A DNA stretch of 64,000 nt from Jannaschia seohaensis (GCF_900116765.1 NZ_UETC01000006.1:1-64000), one strand, 5' to 3'; numbered from the stretch's first letter, positions 1-8,605 are shown. The notes: generated by a model not told the origin, from the letters alone. Made by a program: numbers and translations.

Positions 1-144
1 GCGGTCTTCGCCCACTTCAACGCCGACTTCGAGACCCAGGACGACATCCGCGGCCAGGTCGGCGCGACGCTGATCTCGGGCACGCCGGCCTACGGGGCCG
101 ACATCCACGCCCAGATCCGCGCGGAAGGCCTCGAAGACGAGTGA
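1..144 (+). CDS. C-terminal end of an unrecognised protein (5' truncated by window edge)
   Basis: An open frame runs from the first base to a TGA at 142-144 and gives 47 residues ending in GLEDE. The visible tail contains a glycine/alanine-rich stretch (GQVGATLISGTPAYGADIH) and an acidic end. The codons use G or C at the third position, like the surrounding genes, so the frame is probably real. I do not recognise the family from this fragment and give no function. A strong GC hairpin lies 15 nt after the stop. Confidence 0.6.
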   Translation, partial: AVFAHFNADFETQDDIRGQVGATLISGTPAYGADIHAQIRAEGLEDE

Positions 145-158
145 TCCGCTAAACGCCT

Positions 159-183
159 GCGCGGGCTTGCCCCCCGCCCGCGC
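159..183 (+). terminator. GC-rich hairpin downstream of the first gene
   Basis: GCGCGGGC at 159-166 pairs perfectly with GCCCGCGC at 176-183 around a 9-nt loop, 15 nt after the stop of the truncated gene. No T-run follows, so it is either a weak intrinsic terminator or an RNA-end stabilising hairpin. Confidence 0.4.
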
Positions 184-284
184 GGGACACGCGGCGCGCG
201 CCTGGTCTCTCTCTCCCCGGCAGCGCCCCGCGCATGCGCCCCCGTCCAAGCCCACCGGCCCGGGCGGGGGCGCGGTGCTTGAGA

Positions 285-461
285 TCAAGCGGGATTTCGC
301 AAGATGAAAATCGCGATCCCGACGGCGATCAGCCCGAGGATACCGAGGCCGAGATGCCCCGCATGAAGTTCCCCGCCGGTCAACGAGGCGACCGCATTTC
401 CTAGACAGAATGTGCCAACCTTAGCGCTCTCAAAACAGATATTCACAGCACCACTCCACAC
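285..461 (-). CDS. possible small membrane protein or gene remnant
   Basis: A leftward frame with a GTG at 461 and a TGA ending at 285 would give 58 residues. The last third reads like one membrane helix (LGILGLIAVGIAIFILRNPA) after a Gly/Ala-rich segment, and its codons are GC-rich like those of real genes here. The first half is AT-rich and contains two cysteines. No ribosome binding site precedes the GTG, and the frame is closed by TAA a short way upstream. It may be a true small protein or the 3' remnant of a lost gene. Confidence 0.25.
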   Translation of the reverse strand: MWSGAVNICFESAKVGTFCLGNAVASLTGGELHAGHLGLGILGLIAVGIAIFILRNPA

Positions 462-586
462 AACAACATGCGGTTTTTTTACCGTCTTTCCGTGGCGAGA
501 TTATGGCCGGATTGATCTAAAATGTTTTAACAATTCGATGAATTAGCAAAGATTGATGCGCCCGAAGTCGGGTTTGCGGATCGATT

Positions 587-2125
587 TCACCCCTCAGGCG
601 GCCCGCCGTGCTCCGCGCCAAGCGCCTCCCAGAGCGCGGCATAGCGCGGGTCGCGCAACAGCTGCTTGGCTTGCGCGCGGTGCCAAGCCAGACCCTGACG
701 GTGGAGCGTCCGTGTCTGCCGGTCTTCGCGCAGCGCCGCCAGCGCCTCGGCGAAGCCCGGCACCCCCGCGACGAGGCTCTCGTCGCGTCCGCCCGAGAGG
801 TTCCACTTCCGCCAGTAGTCGAGCCCCAGCTCATCATCCGTATGGTTCGCCCGCCCGCGATGTTTCTTGATCAGATAGGCCTCGCGGGAGCGTAGCGGAT
901 AGTGGTGCATATAGGCGGTGTCGGCGCAGCCATCCCAAGGCATGGTCCACCGGGTCGTCCCGTTCATCTCGCCTGAGATGTCCGCGCCGGAGGGGCTCCG
1001 CCAGACGATACGATCCTGCCACTCATCCTTGAGGCGCGGCCGGTGCAGCCCGAAATGCCGCATCGCCTCGCGCTTGCGAAACAGGGTCTTCACGTCGCGC
1101 ATCCGGCGCCCGCCGCGCTTGGGCACCGGTTCGCAGATGGTGAAGCGGCGGGTCACGGGCATGTCCTCGATCTCCGTCACCCCGTCATTGCCGAAGACCT
1201 TCCAGGGAAAGCTGACCACATCGGTGTCGGGGCCGAGATCGCGCAGCAGGCTCTGGATCATGCGGTCGCCGGAGCGCACGTTCACGAATTCGTCCACGTC
1301 CGAGATCAGGATCCAATCGGCCTCGTGGAACAGGACATGCTCGCGCGCCCAATAGAGCGCCGATTTGTGCGGCCCGCGCTTGAGCACCGTGTTGGGCTGA
1401 TGCGTCAGAAGGCCCCGTGCCTGGAGCCGGTCGAGCAGCAGGTCGGTCCCGTCCTCGCAATCGTTGGTGAAGACGAGAAAATCGGTGAAGCCGATGGCGC
1501 GGTGATGGGCAATCCATTCGAGGATATAGGGGATCTCGTTCTTCATCGTCGTCACGATCAGGAAGCGCGGGCCCGCCGGCGGGGGGACCAGCGCGACCTG
1601 CTCAGGCAGGATCAGCGCCCAGAACTGGCCGTTCTGATCGAGCCTCGCGCCCGGCAGGCGCGTCGCCAGGGCGCGGACATGGTGGCGGACCGGCCGGCCG
1701 AGCTCCTTGCCCCAATGCCAGCCGCCGCCGGCGATGGTGCCGCCCGGGCGGACGACGCGAACGGCTTCGGCCAGGTCGGCGCGGATCGTGTCCGGGTGCT
1801 TCCCGCCGTCGAGCCAGATCCAGTCAAGCGACCCGTCCGGCAGGCGCGGCAGCACGCGGTCCGAGGTCGTGCGGAGAATCCTGGCCTCGGGATGGGCGGC
1901 GCGAACCTGAGCCAGCGCGGCATCGCGCTCGGCCTCGGGGGCGGTGAAGGCGTGGGGGCGGGCATCGCGGGCGGCATCTTCGGCCCAGGGGTCGATCAGG
2001 ATCAGGGTGCGCGGGGCGGCGATGCGGGCCAGCCCTGCGGTCCAGTGGCCGGCATTCGTCCCGACCTCGGCGCCGCGCCCCGCCTTGGGCAAGTGCTCCA
2101 TCGCGCGGCGAGCGTTGGCGCGCAT
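587..2125 (-). CDS. SAM methyltransferase-like domain fused to a family 2-type glycosyltransferase
   Basis: This is a 512-residue protein if translation starts at ATG 2125, preferred over the in-frame ATG at 2170 because a run of six G lies just upstream. Residues about 10-175 look like a class I SAM-dependent methyltransferase (GAEVGTNAGHW near the start, then WIWLDGG and VRVVRPGG). Residues about 190-430 match the Glyco_tranf_2_4 type of glycosyltransferase (TTMKNEIPYILEWIAHHR, then a DVDEF metal/nucleotide-sugar motif near residue 275). The protein is soluble, with no signal peptide or membrane helix. A surface-glycan or protein glycosylation role is inferred. The gene stands alone, 166 bp downstream of the efflux pump in the same orientation. 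Confidence 0.75.
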   Translation of the reverse strand: MRANARRAMEHLPKAGRGAEVGTNAGHWTAGLARIAAPRTLILIDPWAEDAARDARPHAFTAPEAERDAALAQVRAAHPEARILRTTSDRVLPRLPDGSLDWIWLDGGKHPDTIRADLAEAVRVVRPGGTIAGGGWHWGKELGRPVRHHVRALATRLPGARLDQNGQFWALILPEQVALVPPPAGPRFLIVTTMKNEIPYILEWIAHHRAIGFTDFLVFTNDCEDGTDLLLDRLQARGLLTHQPNTVLKRGPHKSALYWAREHVLFHEADWILISDVDEFVNVRSGDRMIQSLLRDLGPDTDVVSFPWKVFGNDGVTEIEDMPVTRRFTICEPVPKRGGRRMRDVKTLFRKREAMRHFGLHRPRLKDEWQDRIVWRSPSGADISGEMNGTTRWTMPWDGCADTAYMHHYPLRSREAYLIKKHRGRANHTDDELGLDYWRKWNLSGGRDESLVAGVPGFAEALAALREDRQTRTLHRQGLAWHRAQAKQLLRDPRYAALWEALGAEHGGPPEG

Positions 2126-2291
2126 CACGCACCCCCCAAATGAAGGATCGCCCGATGCGGGGTTTCGCACGCTGTCTCCTGCTGCCGTGTTGCCATCCGA
2201 ACCGCTCCCGCCGCCGGAGCCGGTATGACGCCCGATCCGTGGGAAATTGCGGCGGGAGTTCGGAATTGTCAGGGAGTCGGCAACGCCCCGC

Positions 2292-5200
2292 TCACTCCGC
2301 CGGGGCGGCGGCGGGCATGTCTTCCTCCTCGACGGGCGCGCGCAGGCAGATCCGCAGGAGCGGCGGGACGGTGAGCAGCGTCAGGAAGGCCGACATGGAC
2401 AGGCCACCGACCACCACCGCGCCGAGACCACGATAGAGTTCCGAGCCCTCGCCGGGGAAGACGACCAGCGGCAGCATCCCGAAGATCGAGGTCAGCGTCG
2501 ACATGAAGATCGGACGGATGCGGTTGCGCGTCGCCTCCTCGATGGCGTCGATCGGCGTCATGCGGTCTTCGCGCAGGTGATAAAGGGACTGGTGCACGAT
2601 CAGGATGGCGTTGTTCACCACGATGCCGATCAGGATCACGAAGCCCAGCAGCGTGAGCATGTCGAGCGGCTGCGTCTGGTAGAGGTTCAGCAGTGCCAGT
2701 CCCCCGACGCCCCCCGCCGCCGCGACCGGCACCGAAATCAGGATCACCAGCGGCAGGACGAAGCTTTCGAACAGGATCGCCATGACCAGGAAGACGATGA
2801 CCAGGGCGACGGCGAGGTTGATCTGGATCGCGTTCCAGGTCTGGCTCAGCTGGTCGGCGGTGCCGGTCACGGACAGGCGCACGCCGTCGGGCAGACCCTG
2901 CGCCTCCAGCGGCGCGATCACCTCGGTCTGGAGAAGTTCGACCGCCGCCTCCAGCGGCAGCGCGTCGGAGGGGCGGACCTCCAGCGTAACGGTGCGCAGG
3001 CGGTCGCGATGGCGGATCTCGGTCGGGCCGGCGGTCACGACCACCTGGGCCAGGGCCGAGACGGGAACGATCTCGCCCGAGGGGGTGACGACCGGATAGC
3101 GGCCGACATCTTGGGTGCGCTGGCCCGCGCGCAGCTCCGGGTCGCCCTTGAGCACGAGGTTCAGCCGCTCCGCGCCGACCGTAATCTCGGCCACGCGCAA
3201 CCCGTCATTGAAGGCGTCGACCGTGTCCGCCAGGGCAGAGCTGTCGAGCCCCGCATCGGCGAGGCGCAGACGATCCGGGATCAGCCGCACCTCGGGCGCA
3301 CCCAGCTCCAGCCCCGGGATGGGCCGGAACTGATGCCCCTCGGAGCGCGGAAGCAGCCCCGCGACGGTGCCCGCCGCCTGACCGGCTACGGCCAGGATCT
3401 GGTCCAGGTCCTGGCCCGAGACGTTGAGCTCGATCGTGCGCCCGCCGCCCACACCGCGCCCGAAGAGCGAGGGCTGGGTCATGAAGCCGAAGGTGCCCGG
3501 CTCGGAGAAGATCGGACGGGACAGGATCGGGATCAGCTCCCCTGCCCGCGCCCCGTCGACAGTGGCGGCGCCGACGAAAGAATTGCCCGGCGTGGCCACG
3601 AAAAAGAAGCTGTCGATGGCGGGCGAGCCGTCGGCGGTCTCAGTGTCCGGCGCGGCCTCCCAGAGCGGCTGGGCGACCGCTTCGATCCGCTGGGCAATGG
3701 TCTCGGTCGTGTCGAGATTGTAGCCCGGTGGCGGGATGATGAGGCCGAAGACGAGGTTGCGGTTGCCCTCGGGCAGGTAGTCGAGCCGCGGCAGATAAGT
3801 CCAGCTGGCCACCCCGGCGCCACCCGCGATCACCGCCACCATCACCAGACCGATGCGCCGGTAGCGCACCGTCATCCGAACATAGGCCATGACCGAGGCG
3901 CGGAACGCCGCGCCCAGATGGTCGATCCCCCAAAGCCGCATCGTGCTCTGCGTGCCGCTCTTGAGGAGCCGCGACGCCAGTGCCGGGATCACCGTGACGG
4001 CCACCACCAGCGACAGCAGCACCGAGACCGAGATCGCCACCGCAATGTCGCGGAAAAGCTGCCCGGCTTCGAGTTGCATGACGAGGATCGGGACGAAGAC
4101 CAGCACCGTCGTCAGCGCTGAGACCAGGATCGCGCCCCAGACCTGCTTGGCCCCGTGATAGGCCGCCTCGCGCCGGCTTTTGCCCTGTTCGCGCAGGCGA
4201 TAGATGTTTTCGAGCACAACAATGGCCGCGTCGACGATCATCCCCACCGCAAAGGCGATCCCGGCGAGCGAGATGACGTTAAGCGTTCGCCCCGTCGCCG
4301 CCATGGCCACGAAGGTCGCCACGATGGAGACGGGAATCGCCAGCGTCACGACCAGCGTCGCCCGGGGAGATCGCAGGAACAGCATCAGGATCGTGGCGGC
4401 CAGCACCCCGCCGATCCAGATGTTCTGGATCACCAGATCGATGGCGCCCTGGATATAGACCGTCTCGTCGTAGACCTGACGCATCTCCAGGCCCTGATCG
4501 GCGACCGGCCCGGCCTCTAGCTCGGCCAGGGTGCGGCGGACCTCCTCCATGGTCTCGATGACATTCGCGCCCGGCTCGCGGACGATGTTGAAGGCCAGCC
4601 CCGGCTCGCCGCGAAAGCGCAGCCGCGCCCCGGGATCCTGGTAGGCGAAAGAGACGTCGGCGATGTCGGACACCCTGAGCCGCCCGGTCGCCCCGCCGCC
4701 CGCCTCGGAGCGCAAGACGACCGAGCCGATCGCTTCGACCGTGTTAAGATTACCCTCGGCGCGCACGACATAGCGGCGCTTGCCCTCTTCCACGTCGCCC
4801 GCCGAGAGCGAGATGTTCTCGCGCCTGAGCGTCGCGACGATATCGGGCACGGTCAGGCCGAAATTGGCCATGCGGCGCGGATCGACCACGATCTGAAGCT
4901 CGCGCGTCACGCCGCCGAAGACATTGACAGCCGAGACGCCCTCGATCCGTTCCAGCCGATCCTGGACCACGTCCTCCAGAAAGTCGCCATAAGTGGGCAG
5001 GAAGCGTGTATTGCCCTCCGCCGCGCGCAGGATCACCCAGGCGATGGCGCTGTCATCGGCCCCGGAGGTGTCGAGCGACGGCTCCCCTGCCTCGGAGGGA
5101 TAGCTCGACACGCGGTCCAGCCGGTTGGAGACCAGGAGCAGCGTCTCGGTCATGTCGGTGCCGATCTGGAACTCCAGCGTGACCTCGGCCTGTCCCGTGC

Positions 5201-5453
5201 GGGAACGGGAGGTCATCAGCTCCAACCCCTCCAGCCCGCGCAACGCCTCTTCCTGCGGGTTGACGATTTCGCGCTCGACTTCGGCGGGCGCGGCGCCGGG
5301 CCAGGACGTGGCGACGACCACGATGGGCTTGCGCACATCGGGGGCGAGCTGGATCGGGATGCGGCTGACCGCGAGCAGGCCGAAAAGCACGGCCATGATG
5401 ACCGCGGCGACGACCGCGATGGGGCGGTCGATGGCGAGGCGGATCGGGTCCAT
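2292..5453 (-). CDS. RND-family efflux pump inner-membrane permease
   Basis: At 1053 residues this has the normal AcrB/HAE1 length and layout: an N-terminal helix (RPIAVVAAVIMAVLF), a large periplasmic loop, helices 2-6, a second periplasmic loop and helices 8-12. It should work as a proton-driven trimer with the adaptor encoded directly upstream; the two genes overlap by one base (TGATG at 5453). In the helix-4 motif Asp408 is followed by Ala409 where AcrB has two aspartates, and in helix 10 the usual lysine is Asn947 (VVNNAILIV). This points to a subfamily with a different proton relay. No outer-membrane TolC gene or regulator is adjacent. The substrate is unknown. Confidence 0.9.
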   Translation of the reverse strand: MDPIRLAIDRPIAVVAAVIMAVLFGLLAVSRIPIQLAPDVRKPIVVVATSWPGAAPAEVEREIVNPQEEALRGLEGLELMTSRSRTGQAEVTLEFQIGTDMTETLLLVSNRLDRVSSYPSEAGEPSLDTSGADDSAIAWVILRAAEGNTRFLPTYGDFLEDVVQDRLERIEGVSAVNVFGGVTRELQIVVDPRRMANFGLTVPDIVATLRRENISLSAGDVEEGKRRYVVRAEGNLNTVEAIGSVVLRSEAGGGATGRLRVSDIADVSFAYQDPGARLRFRGEPGLAFNIVREPGANVIETMEEVRRTLAELEAGPVADQGLEMRQVYDETVYIQGAIDLVIQNIWIGGVLAATILMLFLRSPRATLVVTLAIPVSIVATFVAMAATGRTLNVISLAGIAFAVGMIVDAAIVVLENIYRLREQGKSRREAAYHGAKQVWGAILVSALTTVLVFVPILVMQLEAGQLFRDIAVAISVSVLLSLVVAVTVIPALASRLLKSGTQSTMRLWGIDHLGAAFRASVMAYVRMTVRYRRIGLVMVAVIAGGAGVASWTYLPRLDYLPEGNRNLVFGLIIPPPGYNLDTTETIAQRIEAVAQPLWEAAPDTETADGSPAIDSFFFVATPGNSFVGAATVDGARAGELIPILSRPIFSEPGTFGFMTQPSLFGRGVGGGRTIELNVSGQDLDQILAVAGQAAGTVAGLLPRSEGHQFRPIPGLELGAPEVRLIPDRLRLADAGLDSSALADTVDAFNDGLRVAEITVGAERLNLVLKGDPELRAGQRTQDVGRYPVVTPSGEIVPVSALAQVVVTAGPTEIRHRDRLRTVTLEVRPSDALPLEAAVELLQTEVIAPLEAQGLPDGVRLSVTGTADQLSQTWNAIQINLAVALVIVFLVMAILFESFVLPLVILISVPVAAAGGVGGLALLNLYQTQPLDMLTLLGFVILIGIVVNNAILIVHQSLYHLREDRMTPIDAIEEATRNRIRPIFMSTLTSIFGMLPLVVFPGEGSELYRGLGAVVVGGLSMSAFLTLLTVPPLLRICLRAPVEEEDMPAAAPAE

Positions 5454-6610
5454 CAGTTCGACGCCGCCTGGCGCGCCTGGCCGCCACCGGGGGGGCCATT
5501 GCCCTGCCCCATGGCCTGCACTTCCTGCCCAGGGCGCAGCCGCTCATTGCCGCGCACCACGACGATGTCGCCCTCGGCGAGGCCCGAAACGACCTCGAAC
5601 CGGTCGTCGGCGGCGAGTCCGATCTCGACGGTCCGCGGCTGGGCGACGCCATCGACGACGGCAAAGACGGTCCATCCGCCCCGCGCCTGCACCAGGGCGT
5701 CCTTGGGCACGGTCAGCAAATCGCGCGCGGCGCCGACGGGGATCAGCACGGTGATCGATTGCCCCAACGCGGTCGTGCGGGCCTGCGCCAATTCCGGCGA
5801 CGCGAAGCGCACCGGACGCGTCCGCGTGGCCGCCGTCTCGATGGGCACGAGGGCCCGCACCGCGACCTCGAACGCGACGCCGTCCTCGGCACGGGCGGTC
5901 ACCGTCATCCCCGGTTCGAGCAGATCGACATATTGAGACGGCACCGCCGCCTCGATCTCCAGCGTTGACGTATCGAGCAGACGCACGACCGGCGCGCCGA
6001 TCGGCAGGACCTCCCCGGGGGTCACGAGCACCTCCAGCACGGTGCCGTCGAAGGGCGCCAAGATGGTGGTCCGGTCGAGGTTATACTCCGCCTCGGCCCG
6101 GACGGCCTGAGCCACGGCGAGACGGGCCTCGGCTTCGGCGATCCGGCTTTCGGCTTCCAGGAGCTGGCCGCGCGCATCGTCGAACCGGCTGTCCGAAAAG
6201 GCACTGGTGTCGCGCAGCGCTTCGATCCGCTCGAAGGCGGTGCGGGCGGTATCGGCCCGCACGCGCCCGCCTTCCAGCCCGGCCCGCGCCACGGCGACCT
6301 CGGCCTCGGCCCGGCTCAGGAGGATCGACAGCAACTCCCGGTCCAGCCGGACGATCGGCGCGCCCGCCTCGATCAGCTCCCCTTCGGCCACTTCGACGGT
6401 CGCGACGCTGCCGGAGACGCGGGCGGCGACGGTGCCGTTCCGCGCGGCCACGACCTCGGCAAAGACGGGGACCGTCTCGGCGAAGGGGCGGAACTCGACG
6501 GTCTCGACGCCGACGGCCGCCGGGCCGCGCTGTGCCTGGACCGCTGACGTCAGGCCCAATCCCAGACCCAGCGCGATCGCTACTCCGATGATATGCAGTC
6601 TCATGGTCAT
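5453..6610 (-). CDS. RND efflux periplasmic adaptor (membrane fusion) protein
   Basis: This 385-residue protein starts at ATG 6610, with AAGAGG five bases upstream. A signal peptide is visible (GVAIALGLGLGLTSAVQAQ), followed by a split lipoyl half-motif (VSGSVATVEVAEGELIEAGAP near residue 70), an alanine/glutamate-rich coiled-coil hairpin at about 95-165, the second lipoyl half (ILAPFDGTVLEVLVTPGE), and beta-barrel and membrane-proximal domains. The last about 20 residues are Gly/Gln-rich. It should bridge the pump encoded immediately downstream to an outer-membrane channel encoded elsewhere. There is no lipobox cysteine. Confidence 0.9.
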   Translation of the reverse strand: MTMRLHIIGVAIALGLGLGLTSAVQAQRGPAAVGVETVEFRPFAETVPVFAEVVAARNGTVAARVSGSVATVEVAEGELIEAGAPIVRLDRELLSILLSRAEAEVAVARAGLEGGRVRADTARTAFERIEALRDTSAFSDSRFDDARGQLLEAESRIAEAEARLAVAQAVRAEAEYNLDRTTILAPFDGTVLEVLVTPGEVLPIGAPVVRLLDTSTLEIEAAVPSQYVDLLEPGMTVTARAEDGVAFEVAVRALVPIETAATRTRPVRFASPELAQARTTALGQSITVLIPVGAARDLLTVPKDALVQARGGWTVFAVVDGVAQPRTVEIGLAADDRFEVVSGLAEGDIVVVRGNERLRPGQEVQAMGQGNGPPGGGQARQAASN

Positions 6611-6679
6611 GGATACCTCTTACCGGCACCAGTTAGCCCGTAGCGCGCGGGTGGAAACGGACGCCGCGCGAAAACGGTC

Positions 6680-6698
6680 GGGCGCAATTGTCGCGCCC
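6680..6698. promoter_or_regulatory. inverted repeat upstream of the efflux operon
   Basis: GGGCGC at 6680-6685 and GCGCCC at 6693-6698 flank AATTGTC, about 70 bp upstream of the adaptor start at 6610. The position suits an operator or a promoter-proximal hairpin. No regulator gene is adjacent, so no binding protein is proposed. Confidence 0.25.
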
Positions 6699-6848
6699 CG
6701 GTGAGACGGCCTGTGCCCAATCGCGCATGGCTTCCGCCCCGGTCCGATCCAGTTTCGTGTCGGACGCGACCGGGCCGAGATCGTCGGTCTGCCCCACGCG
6801 CTCCAACCCGCCGACAGGCGTCCGCTCGGCGTGGCGCGCCAGGCGGCC

Positions 6849-6863
6849 TTAACGGTTCTTTAA
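6849..6863 (+). promoter_or_regulatory. perfect CtrA-type box (TTAA-N7-TTAA)
   Basis: TTAACGGTTCTTTAA matches the full CtrA consensus of two TTAA half-sites seven bases apart. It ends 24 nt before the ATG at 6888. CtrA is the conserved alphaproteobacterial response regulator, and in Rhodobacterales it controls motility and related traits. Control of the downstream gene is inferred from position. Confidence 0.6.
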
Positions 6864-6887
6864 CCGCGAATCCGGCCTGATGGGCCC

Positions 6888-7592
6888 ATGCGCGCGCGGC
6901 TCCTCCTGGCGACGACCCTTCTGCTGCTCGGACTGTCCCCGGCGCTGGCAGGTCCGTGGCCCCGCCCCCAGGGCGAGACCTATGTCTTTGTCGGCCATGA
7001 GGGGAACGGGGACGGCTGGACCAGCCTCTATTTCGAGACCGGACTGCCGCGCGATCTGACCTTCGGCCTCGACACGGGTGGCCATGTGGCCCCGCTGGCG
7101 CTCGGCGGCCCGGACGATCCGGTCGATGGGCGCGTCCGTGTCTTCCTGCGCGCGCCGGTCTTCTCTTCGCCCGAAGCGCGGGCCCGCCGGCCCGGCTGGA
7201 TGGAGCCCTGGCTGCTTGCGGTCGAGATCGGCGCTGGCCCGGATATCGAGGAAGACGGCGCCATGCCGCTCCGCTTCGCCGCCGGGCTCACGCTCGGGCG
7301 CCCGCTGGAGACCCGGCTCGGAGCGGGCTGGACCACCGTCGATCTGCGCGCGACGCTGGGCGGTGCCCGGCCCGTGCGGCTGAACGCGGCCTATGTGGTC
7401 GGCGTCAAACCCACCGACCGTGTAACACTCGAACTGGGCCTCTTCGCCGAGCGGGAGGTCGATGACCTCTTCACCGCCTTCGCCCCCACGATGGAATACA
7501 AGCTGGGCGAGATCGGCGCGGCCCGGCTGGGCGTCACCTTCAAGAATACCGGCGAGCGGCTGCTTCGCCTGGGCTGGACGCGGCAGTTCTGA
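6888..7592 (+). CDS. secreted, outer-membrane-barrel-like protein of unknown function
   Basis: This 234-residue protein begins with a clear signal peptide (LLLATTLLLLGLSPALA). The mature part consists of alternating hydrophobic strands and ends in a terminal phenylalanine (LRLGWTRQF), the typical final strand of an outer-membrane beta-barrel. No cysteines or catalytic motif are obvious. The gene is monocistronic, convergent with the DUF427 gene, and preceded by a perfect CtrA-type box. I do not recognise a named family. The barrel assignment is an inference from strand pattern and C-terminus. Confidence 0.75.
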   Translation: MRARLLLATTLLLLGLSPALAGPWPRPQGETYVFVGHEGNGDGWTSLYFETGLPRDLTFGLDTGGHVAPLALGGPDDPVDGRVRVFLRAPVFSSPEARARRPGWMEPWLLAVEIGAGPDIEEDGAMPLRFAAGLTLGRPLETRLGAGWTTVDLRATLGGARPVRLNAAYVVGVKPTDRVTLELGLFAEREVDDLFTAFAPTMEYKLGEIGAARLGVTFKNTGERLLRLGWTRQF

Positions 7593-7595
7593 CCA

Positions 7596-8060
7596 CTACC
7601 ACCCCTCGGTCCCCGGCGCGCCCTTGATCCGGCCGCGCAGGTTGGACGTGACCCAGCCGCCGTAGAAATTGCCGGGCTGGGGGGTGACGACCTCGCCGCC
7701 GACCCGCGCCTCGTCCATCGCATGGGCATAGATGGCCAGATGATCGCGCAGATCGGCAAAGCGCGCGGTAGGGCTGGGATAATCCCAGGCGCAGCGCGGC
7801 GCGACGGTGCCCCCGGCCTCCAGCGTCCAATAGCGGGCCGCGCCCTTCCACTCGCAGAAGCTGCTGCCGCGCGCTGGGGTCAGTTTGGCCGCGATGGCGT
7901 CGCGCGGGATGTAGTAGGTGGGCGCGTGATGGGTCTCCAGCACGCGCAGCGCCCGGTCGGTATCGACGATCCGCTCCCCGCCCAGCCAGACCTGGAGACG
8001 GTGCGGGACCGCCTCCAGCGCCGGAGGGCGGGGATAGTCCTGGACGGTCTCGGGCGTCAT
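7596..8060 (-). CDS. DUF427 family protein
   Basis: This 154-residue soluble protein has the DUF427 pattern: a beta-rich core with VWLGGERIVDTDRALRVLET, then PTYYIPRDAI, a conserved FCEWKGAARYW segment near residue 80, and CAWDYPSP. The biochemical function of DUF427 is not established. The gene overlaps the upstream hemerythrin gene by four bases (ATGA at 8057-8060), so the two are translated from one message. Its stop lies 3 bp from the stop of the convergent barrel-like gene. Confidence 0.8.
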   Translation of the reverse strand: MTPETVQDYPRPPALEAVPHRLQVWLGGERIVDTDRALRVLETHHAPTYYIPRDAIAAKLTPARGSSFCEWKGAARYWTLEAGGTVAPRCAWDYPSPTARFADLRDHLAIYAHAMDEARVGGEVVTPQPGNFYGGWVTSNLRGRIKGAPGTEGW

Positions 8061-8605
8061 CCCAGGTGCCGCTCCCCGACGCGCAGGATCACGGGGACCA
8101 CGACATCCTCTTCGTCGGTCAGGTGGCGGTCGAGAAAGCGCGCCATCTTGTCCATCCGCGCCTCCAGCGCCGCCGCCCCCGCCTGCCGGCGGAGCAGCGC
8201 GTTGGCGTCGGCGGCAAAGCCCTCGATCTCCTCGTGAAGCTCGTGGTGATCGGCATCGAGCAGCTCGAAGGCACGCGCCACTTGTGGCGCGGCGGCCACC
8301 ATCTTGGGGAAGTAGACCTGGTCCTCGATCCCGTGATGGCCGTTGAGCTCGTTCAGAAACAGGCCGCCGCGCTGCATCAGCAGCCGGTCATAGGCCTCGG
8401 GCGCGATCTTGCCATCGGCGCGGGCGGTCGCGTCGGCGCGGATCTGCTCCAGCAGCTTTCGGAACATCATGTGGCGTTCCAGCCAGAACTGCGTGAGCGG
8501 TCCGAATTCGGGATGGGAGGCCCAGTCGGGGCGCGCGGGGCCGCCCACCAGGGCGCGCAGCGCCTCGGGCAGGCTGTCGCGGGTGTCGAGAGAGAGATCG
8601 GTCAT
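8057..8605 (-). CDS. hemerythrin HHE-domain protein
   Basis: The 182-residue protein is almost all helix. Candidate di-iron ligands are spread as in HHE proteins: His45 (WLERH), His90/His91 with Glu94 (HHGIED), His120/His121/His124 with Glu125 (DHHELHEE), and His161 with Glu165/Glu166 (HLTDEED). HHE proteins bind non-heme iron and are linked to oxygen, NO or iron-sulfur repair; which applies here cannot be told. It is cytoplasmic, with no signal peptide. It is the first gene of a two-gene unit with the DUF427 protein. Confidence 0.85.
   Translation of the reverse strand: MTDLSLDTRDSLPEALRALVGGPARPDWASHPEFGPLTQFWLERHMMFRKLLEQIRADATARADGKIAPEAYDRLLMQRGGLFLNELNGHHGIEDQVYFPKMVAAAPQVARAFELLDADHHELHEEIEGFAADANALLRRQAGAAALEARMDKMARFLDRHLTDEEDVVVPVILRVGERHLG

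Larger units (their letters stand above)
145..586. other. 442-bp gap between genes, AT-richer in its second half
   Basis: Besides the hairpin at 159-183 the gap holds an inverted repeat GCTTGA-GA-TCAAGC at 277-290 and an unusually AT-rich stretch at about 400-560 with a run of seven T at 474-480. The only plausible coding content is a short leftward frame at 285-461, listed separately. No RNA gene or clear promoter could be assigned. Confidence 0.5.

Noticed and set aside
277-290. GCTTGA-GA-TCAAGC as an FNR/CRP-type site
   Set aside because: The spacing between half-sites is 2 bp, not the 4-6 bp of that family, and no gene start lies suitably close.
2247-4121. 624-residue rightward frame opposite the RND pump gene
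   Set aside because: Its composition (runs of Arg, His, Gln, Asp) is that of an antisense shadow of a GC-rich gene, and the leftward frame has clear RND motifs.
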